From Agrobacterium rosae (GTDB lineage Bacteria > Pseudomonadota > Alphaproteobacteria > Rhizobiales > Rhizobiaceae): a DNA stretch of 64,000 nt. How positions within the stretch are numbered: the stretch's first letter is position 1; the number at the start of each line of letters is the position of its first letter. Position numbers and translations under genes: made by a program. The stretch lies in contig NZ_NXEJ01000012.1 in NCBI RefSeq assembly GCF_002915175.1, positions 179,948-243,947 on the forward strand, written 5' to 3'. Positions 28,518-37,392 of the stretch are shown in pieces. The notes beneath the pieces are model-generated. The model made no database searches, was not told the origin of the DNA, and saw only the letters and a program-made list of their open reading frames with translations.

Positions 28518-29372
28518 TTAGCGTCTGCGTTGTGATGTCAAAAGTTGTGCTCCGGTCATCAGTGCAAGCGAAATAGCAACGAGCACTGTCGACGCTGCAG
28601 CGATGACAGGTGTCAGATTGAAATCGATATCCTCGAACATCTTGCGTCCGATCGACTTGCCCCCGATGTCAGATATGAAGAACGAGACTGTCGCGTCGTC
28701 GAAAGAGGCTAGAAAGGCAAATACGGAAGCGGACGCTATGCTCGGCCCGATGCTAGGCAGCATGACCAGAAAGAACGCTTGAACTCTATTGGCACCGCAG
28801 TTCAGTGCGGCCAATTCCAATGACGAGTCAAACTTCTGAACTGCCGCTCCGACCACAATCATGACATAGGGTATGGCCAGAACCGTATGAGCGATCACAA
28901 AGCCGCTGAGCGTCCCAGTCATTCTCCAGGGTGAAAAGACGAGGTAAAGTGCGACGCCGAGAACCACGTGTGGCACGATCATAGGGCCCAGAGCCAAGCC
29001 ATGCAGAAAACCCTTGAAGGGAAGTTTACTCTTTGCGAGAGCCAGCGCGGCCATTGTCCCCGTGACGGTTGCAACAAGGGATGTTGCCAGCGCGATCTGG
29101 AGGCTGAACCCCGTTGCAGCCATCCAATCTGGGTCCGAGAAATACGCGGCATACCACTTCCAAGTCAGCCCTTGTGGTGGGAACGCAAGATAGCTGCTTT
29201 CATTCAAGCTCATTGGAATGACCAGAAATGTCGGCAAAATGAGAAAGATCATGATTGCGCACACCAATAGGCCTGCAACATACAGGGCAGCAATGCTGCG
29301 ACGAGACTCTCGTGACGACCTTAGAGAGTTGGTCTGGAACTGCGTTTTAAATGTCGGGTTGTCAGATGCCAT
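28518..29372 (-). CDS. Polyamine-type ABC permease (PotC-like)
   Basis: A 284-residue inner-membrane protein with about six hydrophobic segments and the EAA-type loop LELAALNCGANRVQAFFLVMLP. The N-terminus (about 25 residues, polar) is cytoplasmic. Its start overlaps the end of the upstream permease by 11 bases. It pairs with that permease as the import channel. Confidence 0.9.
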   Translation of the reverse strand: MASDNPTFKTQFQTNSLRSSRESRRSIAALYVAGLLVCAIMIFLILPTFLVIPMSLNESSYLAFPPQGLTWKWYAAYFSDPDWMAATGFSLQIALATSLVATVTGTMAALALAKSKLPFKGFLHGLALGPMIVPHVVLGVALYLVFSPWRMTGTLSGFVIAHTVLAIPYVMIVVGAAVQKFDSSLELAALNCGANRVQAFFLVMLPSIGPSIASASVFAFLASFDDATVSFFISDIGGKSIGRKMFEDIDFNLTPVIAAASTVLVAISLALMTGAQLLTSQRRR

Positions 29373-30264
29373 TGGTCAGCCCCTTGCTCAACGATAGTGT
29401 CTTGCGGAACGCGACTATCACCGCGAGTGTGACGATGAGAAGCGTTGTGGAGAGGGCTGCTGCGAAAGGCCAATCCAGCAAGACAATCGTCTGTTGGCCA
29501 ATCAGTGTAGCCATCATGAGTGAACCTGCGCCACCGACGAGCGCCGGTGTTACATAAAATCCAAGTGCAAGAACAAAACTCATGACACAGCCTGCGAATA
29601 TGCCGGGCAGGCTCAATGGAACCGTAACCTTGCAGAATGCGTGTACAGGGCCCGAGCCGAGGTTTCTCGCTGCCTTGACATACTCGTTAGGAATTGCCCG
29701 CAACGCGGCGAAGATTGGCAATATCATGAAGGGAAGAAGAACATGCGTCATAGCTAAAATGACTGCACCTTGCGTGTAGATCATTCGCAAGGGTCCATCC
29801 ACGAGGCCTGCGGAAACCAGAGCCTGGTTGATGATGCCGTTACGCTGAAGCAGAATAATCCACGCGTATGATCGGATCAGGACGGAAGTCCAAAGCGGGA
29901 TCAACACGCATGCTGTTACAATTGTAGCCCCCGGTTTTTTCAGTCGCGTCATGGCGTAGGCCACAGGAAAGCCAAGGATAAGGCTAGCGCACATAACGAC
30001 GATTGCGACAAATACAGTCGAGAGCAGAACGTCCAGATAAAGGGGTTCTCGAAAGATTCGCAGATAGTATTCCAGGCTCATCGCTGGCATGCTTATCGCC
30101 ACGAGCTTCGCAAGCGGATAAGCGAACCCCGCCAATAGGAAGGCAGCTGCGGGCGACAGCAATAGAAGTGCTGTTGCGTGAGAGTAAGTCTTTGCAGAGG
30201 CCGATAAAAACAAGATGTGAGCCATTTTGCGAGGCGCGTGATGTGCAGTCGAAGAAGCAGTCAT
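29362..30264 (-). CDS. Polyamine-type ABC permease (PotB-like)
   Basis: A 300-residue inner-membrane permease with about six membrane segments. A typical PotB stretch, WTSVLIRSYAWIILLQRNGIIN, is central, and the EAA-like loop (EYVKAARNLGSGPVHAFCKVTVP) is near residue 200. It overlaps the ATPase gene by 4 bases (30261-30264) and the PotC-like gene by 11, so it is translationally coupled on both sides. Confidence 0.9.
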   Translation of the reverse strand: MTASSTAHHAPRKMAHILFLSASAKTYSHATALLLLSPAAAFLLAGFAYPLAKLVAISMPAMSLEYYLRIFREPLYLDVLLSTVFVAIVVMCASLILGFPVAYAMTRLKKPGATIVTACVLIPLWTSVLIRSYAWIILLQRNGIINQALVSAGLVDGPLRMIYTQGAVILAMTHVLLPFMILPIFAALRAIPNEYVKAARNLGSGPVHAFCKVTVPLSLPGIFAGCVMSFVLALGFYVTPALVGGAGSLMMATLIGQQTIVLLDWPFAAALSTTLLIVTLAVIVAFRKTLSLSKGLTNGI

Positions 30265-31376
30265 ACCGCACGCCTCTCATCTTCTAGAAAACAGCTGGCC
30301 GCCTCTGGGTCGGGTAGAAGGTCAACGCTTTGACCTACCGAGAATTCCGCTTCCCTGCCTGTTACCACCTGAACTTCGACCACTGGTGATCGAGGTAATT
30401 CCAGCCGGACAAGGAAAACGTGGAACGAGCCGGTGAAAACGCAGCTCTCGATGACACCTGGTATAGCTCCAAGGGTCTGAGATCCGCGGCTCTTGAGTGC
30501 TAGTCGCTCAGGCCGCATCGCAAAGCATATTCTATCGCCTTCTCGCGTTGCCGTTAGCGCGACCTGGGAACTAACTGTGGTGCGGACGACCACATCCCCG
30601 GATAGCCGTATGAGCACCTTCTCATGCTCCACAGACAGGATTTTTCCGTCAAGGAAGTTCATTTTTCCAATGAAATCAGCCACAAATCGGTTGGATGGCG
30701 CGTGGTAGAGCGCAGCAGGGGTTCCTATCTGAACGACACGTCCGGCATGCATGATTGCGACCCGATCTGACATAGTCAGCGCCTCTTCCTGGTCGTGGGT
30801 GACATAAAGGACGGTGGCTCCGACCTGTTTCTGGATTCGCTTGATCTCGAACTGCATTGCTTCCCGCAGTTTTTTATCGAGCGCCCCCAGAGGCTCGTCC
30901 ATAAGCATCACCGGCGGCTCGAACGCGAGCGCACGGGCCACGGCCACACGTTGTTGCTGGCCGCCGGAAAGCTCCGAAGGCAGCCTGTCCGCGAGATGGC
31001 CCATTTGCACCAATTCCAACATCTCGTCGGCCCGTTGTTTCCATCCGGACTTCCACTTCGATCTGAGCTTGAGAGGAAACGCGATATTTTGGCGTACCGT
31101 GAGATGGGGAAAGAGCGCATATTTCTGAAAAACCATCCCAATGTTGCGCTTGTTCGGCGCAAGGTTGGTAATGTCCCGGCCGCTGATGGTTATCCTCCCT
31201 GCCGATGGGCGCTCGAAACCTGCAATCATTGTCAGTACGCTTGTTTTCCCGGAGCCCGAGGGCCCAAGAACAGAAACGAATTCGCCAGGCAATGCACGGA
31301 TATCGACTCCGTCCACCGCGATCGTATCTCCGTAACTTTTCACCAGACCATCGAGATTTAGTGCTTCGCCAATCAA
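30261..31376 (-). CDS. Polyamine-type ABC transporter ATPase (PotA-like)
   Basis: A 371-residue ATPase with Walker A GPSGSGKTS, signature LSGGQQQRVAVARAL, Walker B VMLMDEPLGALD and a C-terminal TOBE-type regulatory domain (about 280-360). It is the first gene of the minus-strand operon (ATPase, PotB-, PotC-, PotD-like, aldehyde dehydrogenase). It is divergent from the GntR gene across a 180-base region that holds two copies of the TTGATGTCACA motif. Confidence 0.92.
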   Translation of the reverse strand: MIGEALNLDGLVKSYGDTIAVDGVDIRALPGEFVSVLGPSGSGKTSVLTMIAGFERPSAGRITISGRDITNLAPNKRNIGMVFQKYALFPHLTVRQNIAFPLKLRSKWKSGWKQRADEMLELVQMGHLADRLPSELSGGQQQRVAVARALAFEPPVMLMDEPLGALDKKLREAMQFEIKRIQKQVGATVLYVTHDQEEALTMSDRVAIMHAGRVVQIGTPAALYHAPSNRFVADFIGKMNFLDGKILSVEHEKVLIRLSGDVVVRTTVSSQVALTATREGDRICFAMRPERLALKSRGSQTLGAIPGVIESCVFTGSFHVFLVRLELPRSPVVEVQVVTGREAEFSVGQSVDLLPDPEAASCFLEDERRAV

Positions 31377-31470
31377 TTGAATCCCCTTTTATTTTAGGTG
31401 CGTTCTAAGCAGATGCAGCGTTATTCTGATGTCCCAAGAGACAACATTTGAAATCAATGATATTCAGTCT

Positions 31471-31481
31471 TTGATGTCACA
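31471..31481. promoter_or_regulatory. Candidate GntR operator, site A (TTGATGTCACA)
   Basis: An exact copy of the 11-base motif, 90-100 bases upstream of the ABC ATPase start on the minus strand. It lies in the divergent region shared with the GntR gene. Confidence 0.55.
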
Positions 31482-31508
31482 TAGCCTTCGCAAAAGCTTA
31501 GTATTTGA

Positions 31509-31526
31509 TTTTTGTGACATCAAAAA
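31509..31526. promoter_or_regulatory. Candidate GntR operator, site B
   Basis: TTTTTGTGACATCAAAAA contains the motif on the other strand (TGTGACATCAA, 31513-31523). It lies 30 bases before the GntR start codon, where binding would block its own transcription. Its flanks resemble site E at 37393. Confidence 0.6.
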
Positions 31527-31556
31527 TATGACGAGTCAACGTGCTTCGGAGGCAAA

Positions 31557-32243
31557 ATGATTGAAAATTCACGTCAAGAGGGTGATGCAAACCTACCACA
31601 CCAGAGAATGGGGAGTGCGGTCTATGATATCCTTCGTGAAAGGATGATCCGCGGCACCTACCCTCCAGGGTATAAGTTCACAGTGCGCGGCGTAGCTGGG
31701 GAACTCGACGTGAGTACAACACCTGCACGCGACGCCCTGAACCGACTGATCACTGAGTCTGCGCTCACCTTCTCCGGGCCAAAGACACTGGTGGTGCCTA
31801 CGCTGACCAAAGCCCAACTGCGCGACATCACGGTAACGCGCATCGCGCTTGAAGGGGTAGCGGCGGAGTACGGTGCCAGGACCTTTGACGAGAAAACTGT
31901 GTCAAACCTTCAGGGAATTCAATGTCTTATAAACGCTAGCCTTGAGACTGGCCGCTATCATGACGCGCTCTGGCATAACAAGGAGTTTCATTTTGCAATC
32001 TACGAGTTGTCGGGCATGCCTGGTCTTTTGAGCATGATTGAATCGCTCTGGGTGAGGGTCGGTCCGACGCTTCTCAATCTTTATCCAGAGTATGCACAAC
32101 ACCGTCAGGGCGTTCAAAATCACATGGTAGCAATTGAAGCGTTGGCAGACCGGGACCCGACAGGCGTAAGGGCCGCTATTGAGAATGACATCCGGGAGGG
32201 TTACCGAAAACTGCGCTCCGCAGCACCCGACAGCCCGGAATAA
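31557..32243 (+). CDS. GntR-family (FCD subfamily) transcriptional regulator
   Basis: A 228-residue regulator. The winged helix is at about 18-85 (GSAVYDILRERMIRGTYPPG, then LDVSTTPARDALNRLITE). A helical FCD ligand domain follows, with Asp/His residues of the type that bind a metal (NKEFHFAIYELSG, HMVAIEALADRD). GGAGG precedes ATG 31557. Divergent from the ABC-aldehyde dehydrogenase operon and upstream of the aminotransferase operon, it is the obvious local regulator. Candidate operators flank its own gene (sites A, B and C). Confidence 0.9.
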   Translation: MIENSRQEGDANLPHQRMGSAVYDILRERMIRGTYPPGYKFTVRGVAGELDVSTTPARDALNRLITESALTFSGPKTLVVPTLTKAQLRDITVTRIALEGVAAEYGARTFDEKTVSNLQGIQCLINASLETGRYHDALWHNKEFHFAIYELSGMPGLLSMIESLWVRVGPTLLNLYPEYAQHRQGVQNHMVAIEALADRDPTGVRAAIENDIREGYRKLRSAAPDSPE

Positions 32244-32258
32244 CAACTAAACCCCAAA

Positions 32259-32269
32259 TTGACGTCACA
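32259..32269. promoter_or_regulatory. Candidate GntR operator, site C (TTGACGTCACA)
   Basis: Ten of 11 bases match the motif. It lies 87 bases before the aminotransferase start, in the gap after the GntR stop, so it could control the aminotransferase-ThDP-SDR operon. Confidence 0.45.
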
Positions 32270-32355
32270 TATTGACTCTTCATATTTTTGTTGCAACAAA
32301 ACTGTGAAGGACGGGTAAACTTCGTCCGTTTTTCTCCATGAAAGGATGAGGGTCA

Positions 32356-33690
32356 ATGCAATCACACAGAAATGCTGTTCGTAACCCCGCAATCAAGCGG
32401 CAAAGGTCGATCGAGTTATTTGGCCGGGCCCAATCGGTTTTTCCGGGAGGAGTAACACGTTCAACTATCGAGCTAGATCCTCACCCGATCTTTTTGTCGT
32501 ACGGACAAGGCGCGTACGTGACCGATATCGATGGTCATCGGATGCTCGATCTTAACAATAATTTCACGACACTGATCCACGGACACGCTTTCCCTCCAAT
32601 AACCGAGGCTGTTGCTGAGTTGTTGCGGCTGGGAAGCTGTTTCGCAAATCCTATGACCCACGAAATCGATCTAGCAGAACTGCTGATCGGCCGTATTCCC
32701 GCAGTCGAACATCTGCGTTTTGTCGTCAGCGGGACAGAGGCTGTGATGTTCGCTATCAAGGCTGCGAGGGCGGCGACTGGTCGCGTCGCTATTGCGAGGG
32801 TTGAAGGCGCATATCACGGAGCTTATGACTGGGCTGAGGCTGGCCAGTCCGCATCGCAGACCACGCCTCGCGGCGCATATCTTGGAACGCCAGAAAGTGT
32901 TCTTGATGATGTGGTCGTCATTCAGTTCAACAACGTCCAGAATTTGGAACAGCAGGTATCAAAACACTCGGAGCGCTTGGCGGCCATCCTCATCGATCCG
33001 ATGCCAAGTCGCGCGGGCCTAATACCACCTACGCCGGAGTTCATGAAAGCAATCAACGCCGTTGGCAAGCGCTACGGAATTGTCATCATAGCCGATGAAG
33101 TCCTCAACCTTCGACAAGGGCGTGCGGGTGCCTCCGCGCGGTACGGCCTTGAGCCAGACCTTGTCACAATGGGTAAGATCATCGGTGGCGGCTTTCCTGT
33201 GGGCGCAATAGGAGGCCGAATGGAAATCATGTCGGTGTTTGGCAAAACTGGAGGCAAACCAGTTGTGCCCCAAGGCGGTACTTTCTCGGCCAATCCGGTT
33301 TCAATGCTTGCGGGACGCCTTGCCATGGAAGCGCTGAACGAAGAGGCTTTCGAACATCTTGAACGCCTTGGCAATTTCGTGCGTGACGGGTTGAGTTCAA
33401 GGATCGCGCATCATGGTGCCGATTTGTGCGTCACGGGGGCAGCATCGCTTTTTCGCATTCACGCAAGGGCATCCGAACCCTCTTCGTTTCGCGAAAGCCT
33501 GCCGACGCCAGCGGGGGGAAATGCCCTGAAGATGCTGAGCCGCCACTTCTTGAGCAATGGCATCTTGATGCCACACGGAGCAGCGGCGTCGATTTCGACA
33601 CCAATGACGGAAGAGGACATGCGCAACATCATCTCCGTCTTCGACGATTTCCTCTTAAACTTCAAAACGCATGCCGGGAAGGCAGCCTGA
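32356..33690 (+). CDS. Class III PLP aminotransferase (glutamate-1-semialdehyde aminomutase-like)
   Basis: A 444-residue fold-type I PLP enzyme. It has the HemL-like opening VFPGGVTRSTIELDPHPIF, the NFTTLIHGHAFPPI segment, IADEVLNLRQGRAG for cofactor contacts, and the PLP lysine in VTMGKIIGGGFPVGAIGG. It is unlikely to be the haem-pathway enzyme, because it sits in a catabolic operon; HemL-like paralogues transaminate varied amino acids and amines. ATG 32356 is 86 bases after site C. Its TGA overlaps the next ATG by one base (TGATG), indicating coupling to the ThDP enzyme. Confidence 0.87.
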   Translation: MQSHRNAVRNPAIKRQRSIELFGRAQSVFPGGVTRSTIELDPHPIFLSYGQGAYVTDIDGHRMLDLNNNFTTLIHGHAFPPITEAVAELLRLGSCFANPMTHEIDLAELLIGRIPAVEHLRFVVSGTEAVMFAIKAARAATGRVAIARVEGAYHGAYDWAEAGQSASQTTPRGAYLGTPESVLDDVVVIQFNNVQNLEQQVSKHSERLAAILIDPMPSRAGLIPPTPEFMKAINAVGKRYGIVIIADEVLNLRQGRAGASARYGLEPDLVTMGKIIGGGFPVGAIGGRMEIMSVFGKTGGKPVVPQGGTFSANPVSMLAGRLAMEALNEEAFEHLERLGNFVRDGLSSRIAHHGADLCVTGAASLFRIHARASEPSSFRESLPTPAGGNALKMLSRHFLSNGILMPHGAAASISTPMTEEDMRNIISVFDDFLLNFKTHAGKAA

Positions 33691-35405
33691 TGGATACTAC
33701 AGTTCTTAATAATACTGTCGCTGAACGAATCGCACATGCGTTGAAGCGCCATGGCGTCGAGGTCATATTTGGCCAAAGCCTTCCGTCCGCTGTCATACTT
33801 GCAGCTGAAAATATTGGCATTAGACAAGTATCTTACAGGCAGGAGAACATGGGCGGCGCTATGGCAGACGGCTATGCCCGGCGCTCCGGCAAAGTCGGGA
33901 TTGTGGCCGCACAGAATGGGCCGGCTGCTGCACTGCTCGTCGCTCCGTTGGCAGAGGCACTCAAGGCAAGCGTTCCCGTCATTGCCCTTGTGCAGGATGT
34001 GGAGCGCGACCAGACCGATCGCAACGCTTTCCAGGATCTTGATCACATCAGTTTGTTCCAGTCGTGCACGAAGTGGGTTCGACGTTTGTCGGTTGAAGAG
34101 CGCGTAGAAGACTACGTCGATGCCGCTTTCACCGCAGCAACATCAGGTCGCGCGGGCCCTGCCGTCCTACTGTTGCCCGCAGATTTGCTTCGATCCGCAG
34201 ACATTGCTTCATCAAAGGCTCGCCGGAAAAATCTTGGTCATTGGCCGCTGGATAGACCCCGACCTGCCGACAACGATCTCGACATTGCAGCGCAGGCGAT
34301 CGCTGCCGCAAGAGCACCGGTCGTGATTGCGGGCGGCGGCGTGCACGCCTCCGGCGCTGCATCGCAATTGCGAATGCTCCAGGACGAGGGCTCTTTACCC
34401 GTCTTCACGACCAATATGGGCAAGGGTGCGGTGGACGAGTGGCATCCATTGTCCGCAGGCGTTTTGGCATCACTCGTAGGACCAAAATCACTAGGCCGAC
34501 ATACCGTCGAAATGGTTCGGGAGGCAGACCTTGTCGTTCTGGTCGGCACAAGGACCAACCAGAATGGTACTGACAGCTGGCGTCAATATCATCCAGATGC
34601 TGATATCATTCACATAGATGCCGATCCTCAGGAGGTCGGCCGGAACTACGAAGCAATCCGGCTCGTCGGCGACGCTCGCGAGACCCTTGCAGGTCTCCGT
34701 GAAAGGATCCAGCTTTGCGATCTGCATCTCAGATCGGAATCTCGCGAGGCATTAAGTAAGCGCATCCGCGCATGCTGGGAAAACTTCAACGCCGATCGTC
34801 AGGTTTTTTATGGCTCTGATGCAAGCCCGCTGCGCCCTGAAAGGGTAATGGCTGAACTTCAAAACATCCTCGACGAAAACACAACGGTTGTTGCGGACGC
34901 CAGTTATTCCTCAATGTGGGTTCTCGGTCAGTTGAGGGTGGCGTCGGAAAAAACGCGGATTATCACACCCCGAGGGCTTGCTGGCCTTGGGTGGGGCGTG
35001 CCGCTTGCAATCGGGGCAAAAGTCGCAGCACCACATTCCGATGTTGTTGCATTGGTGGGTGATGGCGGATTTGCACACAGCTGGGCCGAGCTCGAAACGC
35101 TGGTACGCATGCAAATTCCAATCGCCATTATCGTGCTCAACAACGGTATTCTCGGTTTTCAACGTGACGCGGAAACCGTGAAATTCGGCAAGTACACGAC
35201 GGCGTGCCATTTCGCGGAGGTGGATCATGTCAAAATCGCACAGGCATGTGGATGTGAGGCAGTGCGGATCAGCCACACTGGGGAACTTGAAATTCAGATC
35301 AAAAAAGTCAGGGGTCGCAACGTTCCGTTGCTCATTGAAGTGGTCACAGATCCAGAGGCTCACCCAGCCATTTCCCTATTCGCGCAGATGGACAGCGCCG
35401 CATGA
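33690..35405 (+). CDS. Thiamine-diphosphate enzyme, acetolactate-synthase-like
   Basis: A 571-residue ThDP enzyme with the three standard domains. The catalytic Glu lies in the N-terminal stretch SYRQENMGGAMADGYAR, the central domain has FTTNMGKGAVDEWHPL, and the ThDP/Mg motif is VGDGGFAHSWAELE ending in LNNG. It could decarboxylate a 2-oxoacid or transfer an acyl group. The family also includes Xsc, oxalyl-CoA decarboxylase and IolD, and none of these is clearly indicated. Overlapping codons link it to the aminotransferase upstream and the SDR downstream (ATGA). The likely substrate is the keto product of the aminotransferase. Confidence 0.87.
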   Translation: MDTTVLNNTVAERIAHALKRHGVEVIFGQSLPSAVILAAENIGIRQVSYRQENMGGAMADGYARRSGKVGIVAAQNGPAAALLVAPLAEALKASVPVIALVQDVERDQTDRNAFQDLDHISLFQSCTKWVRRLSVEERVEDYVDAAFTAATSGRAGPAVLLLPADLLRSADIASSKARRKNLGHWPLDRPRPADNDLDIAAQAIAAARAPVVIAGGGVHASGAASQLRMLQDEGSLPVFTTNMGKGAVDEWHPLSAGVLASLVGPKSLGRHTVEMVREADLVVLVGTRTNQNGTDSWRQYHPDADIIHIDADPQEVGRNYEAIRLVGDARETLAGLRERIQLCDLHLRSESREALSKRIRACWENFNADRQVFYGSDASPLRPERVMAELQNILDENTTVVADASYSSMWVLGQLRVASEKTRIITPRGLAGLGWGVPLAIGAKVAAPHSDVVALVGDGGFAHSWAELETLVRMQIPIAIIVLNNGILGFQRDAETVKFGKYTTACHFAEVDHVKIAQACGCEAVRISHTGELEIQIKKVRGRNVPLLIEVVTDPEAHPAISLFAQMDSAA

Positions 35406-36181
35406 TACAAAACAATAGAAACAGGGTGGCCGTCGTTGCCGGTGGAACCTCAGGTATTGGGTTGTCGGTTGCGCAGCATCTCCTCGGCCTTGGCCATAGG
35501 GTTGCATTGTTCGGACACACGGAGGGCGCGGCAGAAGCCGCGCGCTCCACTTTTCGAAGAGACATCGAGTCCAACAGTGCCATGATCAAATGCTGCGACG
35601 TGAGAAACCAGAGTGAGGTGAGGGGTTTCTTCAAGGATCTTGAGTACCAGTGGTCTGCTCCCGACATCCTTGTCTATTGCGCGGGCATCTCACCCAAAGG
35701 GCCGGATGGCTCGGCCCAGCCTTTTATGTCGATTGATCTGGACGAATGGAAGAATGTGCTCGACGTGAACCTGACTGGGGCCGTGCTGTGCTCCCAGTTG
35801 GCACTTCCCGGTATGGTGGCCAACGGTTTCGGGCGTATTGTGCTAATAGGGTCGCTCGCAGGGCGTACTCGACCGATGATTGCTGGAGCGGCCTACGCGG
35901 CCTCAAAAGCCGGACTTGGTGGTCTCGCCCGCGCGCTTGTTAGTGAATTCTCGTCAAACGGCATTACCGTCAATGTCGTCGCACCCGGACGCATTATCAC
36001 GCCTATGGCGGGAAGCCGAACAAGCCAGGTTAATCTCGACGCAACAAAACGAATTCCGGCTGGACGAGCAGGAGAAAGCGACGAGGTTGCGGCGCTGGTG
36101 GGTTTTATCATCTCCGATGAAGCGGCTTTCATCAACGGAGCTATCGTTGACATCAATGGTGGCGAATACACACCCGCATAA
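35402..36181 (+). CDS. Short-chain dehydrogenase/reductase
   Basis: A 259-residue classical SDR. The cofactor motif is GGTSGIG (about 14-20), then NAG-like YCAGISPKG, the catalytic Ser in VLIGSLAG and YAASK for the catalytic Tyr and Lys. It overlaps the ThDP gene as ATGA and is the third enzyme of the operon, presumably reducing or oxidising the carbonyl product of the previous step. The C-terminus (DINGGEYTPA) is typical of the family. Confidence 0.9.
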   Translation: MIQNNRNRVAVVAGGTSGIGLSVAQHLLGLGHRVALFGHTEGAAEAARSTFRRDIESNSAMIKCCDVRNQSEVRGFFKDLEYQWSAPDILVYCAGISPKGPDGSAQPFMSIDLDEWKNVLDVNLTGAVLCSQLALPGMVANGFGRIVLIGSLAGRTRPMIAGAAYAASKAGLGGLARALVSEFSSNGITVNVVAPGRIITPMAGSRTSQVNLDATKRIPAGRAGESDEVAALVGFIISDEAAFINGAIVDINGGEYTPA

Positions 36182-36223
36182 CGACCGAGCGATCAGCAGA
36201 ACACAATTTTATGGGAGATGTAC

Positions 36224-36898
36224 GTGCGTCACTCGCTCCTTATCCACACGACTGACCCCGAATTCTATCTCATTTTACGGTACATACTTGAAGAGGCGGG
36301 CCATATCGTGGATCTGGTACCCAATCTCGATGTTTTGCTGCACGCGACACCGCCTTCAGATGCGAAGGGTAACACAATCCTTCTCTGCCTTGCTGCAGAT
36401 GATCTGCTCCGCACCTCTTCGCTGATAAAAAAAGAACGGCCAGACTTGCGTATTGTCGGTTTTCCTCTTGGAGACAAGCCAATCGACGAAGCGAACCTCG
36501 GCTTGTTTGACCATCTGGTGAAACGCCCTTTTAATCCGTTGGACCTACTCAACTCTCTACAATTCGGCGAAGTTTCAAAACCCACGTCAAAAAACCATAA
36601 AAGAGTGACGTTCGCGGATGTAGAAATCGACCTGGCGGCCATGCGTGTCCGCCGAGGGGATGCTGACATCACTCTCTCAGCATTACATTTCAGGCTGCTT
36701 GTGCATCTTGCGAAACACGCTGACAGGGTCGTCAGTCGTGACGAACTTATTGCGTGTTGTTGGCCCACCGGAGCGATCGTAGAACCTCGTACGGTCGACA
36801 TCCATGTCGGCCGGATCAGGCAGGCGTTGAACCAGTCCGGCGCCAACGTGATCCGAACGGTTCGATCAATCGGATACGCCGCCGGAAACGGTCGATAA
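36224..36898 (+). CDS. OmpR-like winged-helix regulator with degenerate receiver (copy 1)
   Basis: A 224-residue protein. An N-terminal receiver-like fold (about 1-115) is followed by an OmpR/PhoB winged helix (LSALHFRLLVHLAKHADRVVSRDEL, then RTVDIHVGRIRQAL and TVRSIGYA). Where a receiver has its phosphorylated Asp, this one reads ILLCLA, so Cys replaces it, while the later Lys-Pro-type loop (VKRPFNP) remains. There is no kinase gene nearby, so it probably responds to something other than phosphorylation. GTG 36224 has GGGAG 6 bases upstream; ATG 36218 is too close to that site. Similar to the protein at 37439. Confidence 0.85.
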   Translation: MRHSLLIHTTDPEFYLILRYILEEAGHIVDLVPNLDVLLHATPPSDAKGNTILLCLAADDLLRTSSLIKKERPDLRIVGFPLGDKPIDEANLGLFDHLVKRPFNPLDLLNSLQFGEVSKPTSKNHKRVTFADVEIDLAAMRVRRGDADITLSALHFRLLVHLAKHADRVVSRDELIACCWPTGAIVEPRTVDIHVGRIRQALNQSGANVIRTVRSIGYAAGNGR

Positions 36899-36909
36899 GC
36901 CTTATCGCG

Positions 36910-37125
36910 TCAATCGCGTGTCAGTGTGTGGAATACGGACGTCCAGAATCGAAAATCACTGTCTCTGCCGTCAAGGCGTGCATCAAGGGCACTGAATGCG
37001 ACCGCAAGTGCTGCGTCTGCACCAAAGAGTTTGCATGCTGCGGATGCCATATCGAATGCATTATGATGCGTCGAGATCGCATCGCCGAGGCAGTTGGCGA
37101 CGTTAGTACTGGTTCTAAATTGCAT
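36910..37125 (-). CDS. Small protein of unknown function (71 aa)
   Basis: A 71-residue frame on the reverse strand from ATG 37125, directly preceded by TAGGAGGTTAC, one of the best ribosome sites in the window. It begins MQFRTSTNVANCLGDA and is rich in Ala and charged residues, with two His (THHNAFDMA) and two Cys; no membrane segment is obvious. A longer frame to 37227 lacks a comparable site. It is divergent from the second OmpR-like regulator, and the shared 313-base region carries two copies of the TTGATGTCACA motif, so it is probably controlled with the GntR regulon. Function unknown. Confidence 0.65.
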   Translation of the reverse strand: MQFRTSTNVANCLGDAISTHHNAFDMASAACKLFGADAALAVAFSALDARLDGRDSDFRFWTSVFHTLTRD

Positions 37126-37284
37126 GTAACCTCCTACGAGCCTGGCGCAGGATCTTGAATAGCCGGGCGTTTGGCCTCGTTTCAGAGATGCAGGACTGTC
37201 AAACAGCTGCACGTTCGCCCCTGGCAAACCATCGCGGTTACAGAATTTTCCACCCCCATATCATGACGGTGGAAAGTCGCGCTA

Positions 37285-37295
37285 TTGATGTCACA
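37285..37295. promoter_or_regulatory. Candidate GntR-type operator, site D (TTGATGTCACA)
   Basis: An exact copy of the 11-base motif, identical to site A, in the 313-base divergent region between the small gene and the second OmpR-like regulator. The rest of that region is AT-rich and contains no gene. Confidence 0.55.
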
Positions 37296-37392
37296 AAAAT
37301 ATATTCAAGATCAAGTCAATAAGACAAATTATGCTGATTTCTTCTACTTTCCCTCAGCGATATAGCATTGTAACCATCTTTTGTATGATTTT

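Noticed and set aside
28530..28545. TGTGATGTCAAAA near the end of the PotC-like gene as a further GntR site
   Set aside because: It matches only part of the 11-base motif and lies inside a coding region.
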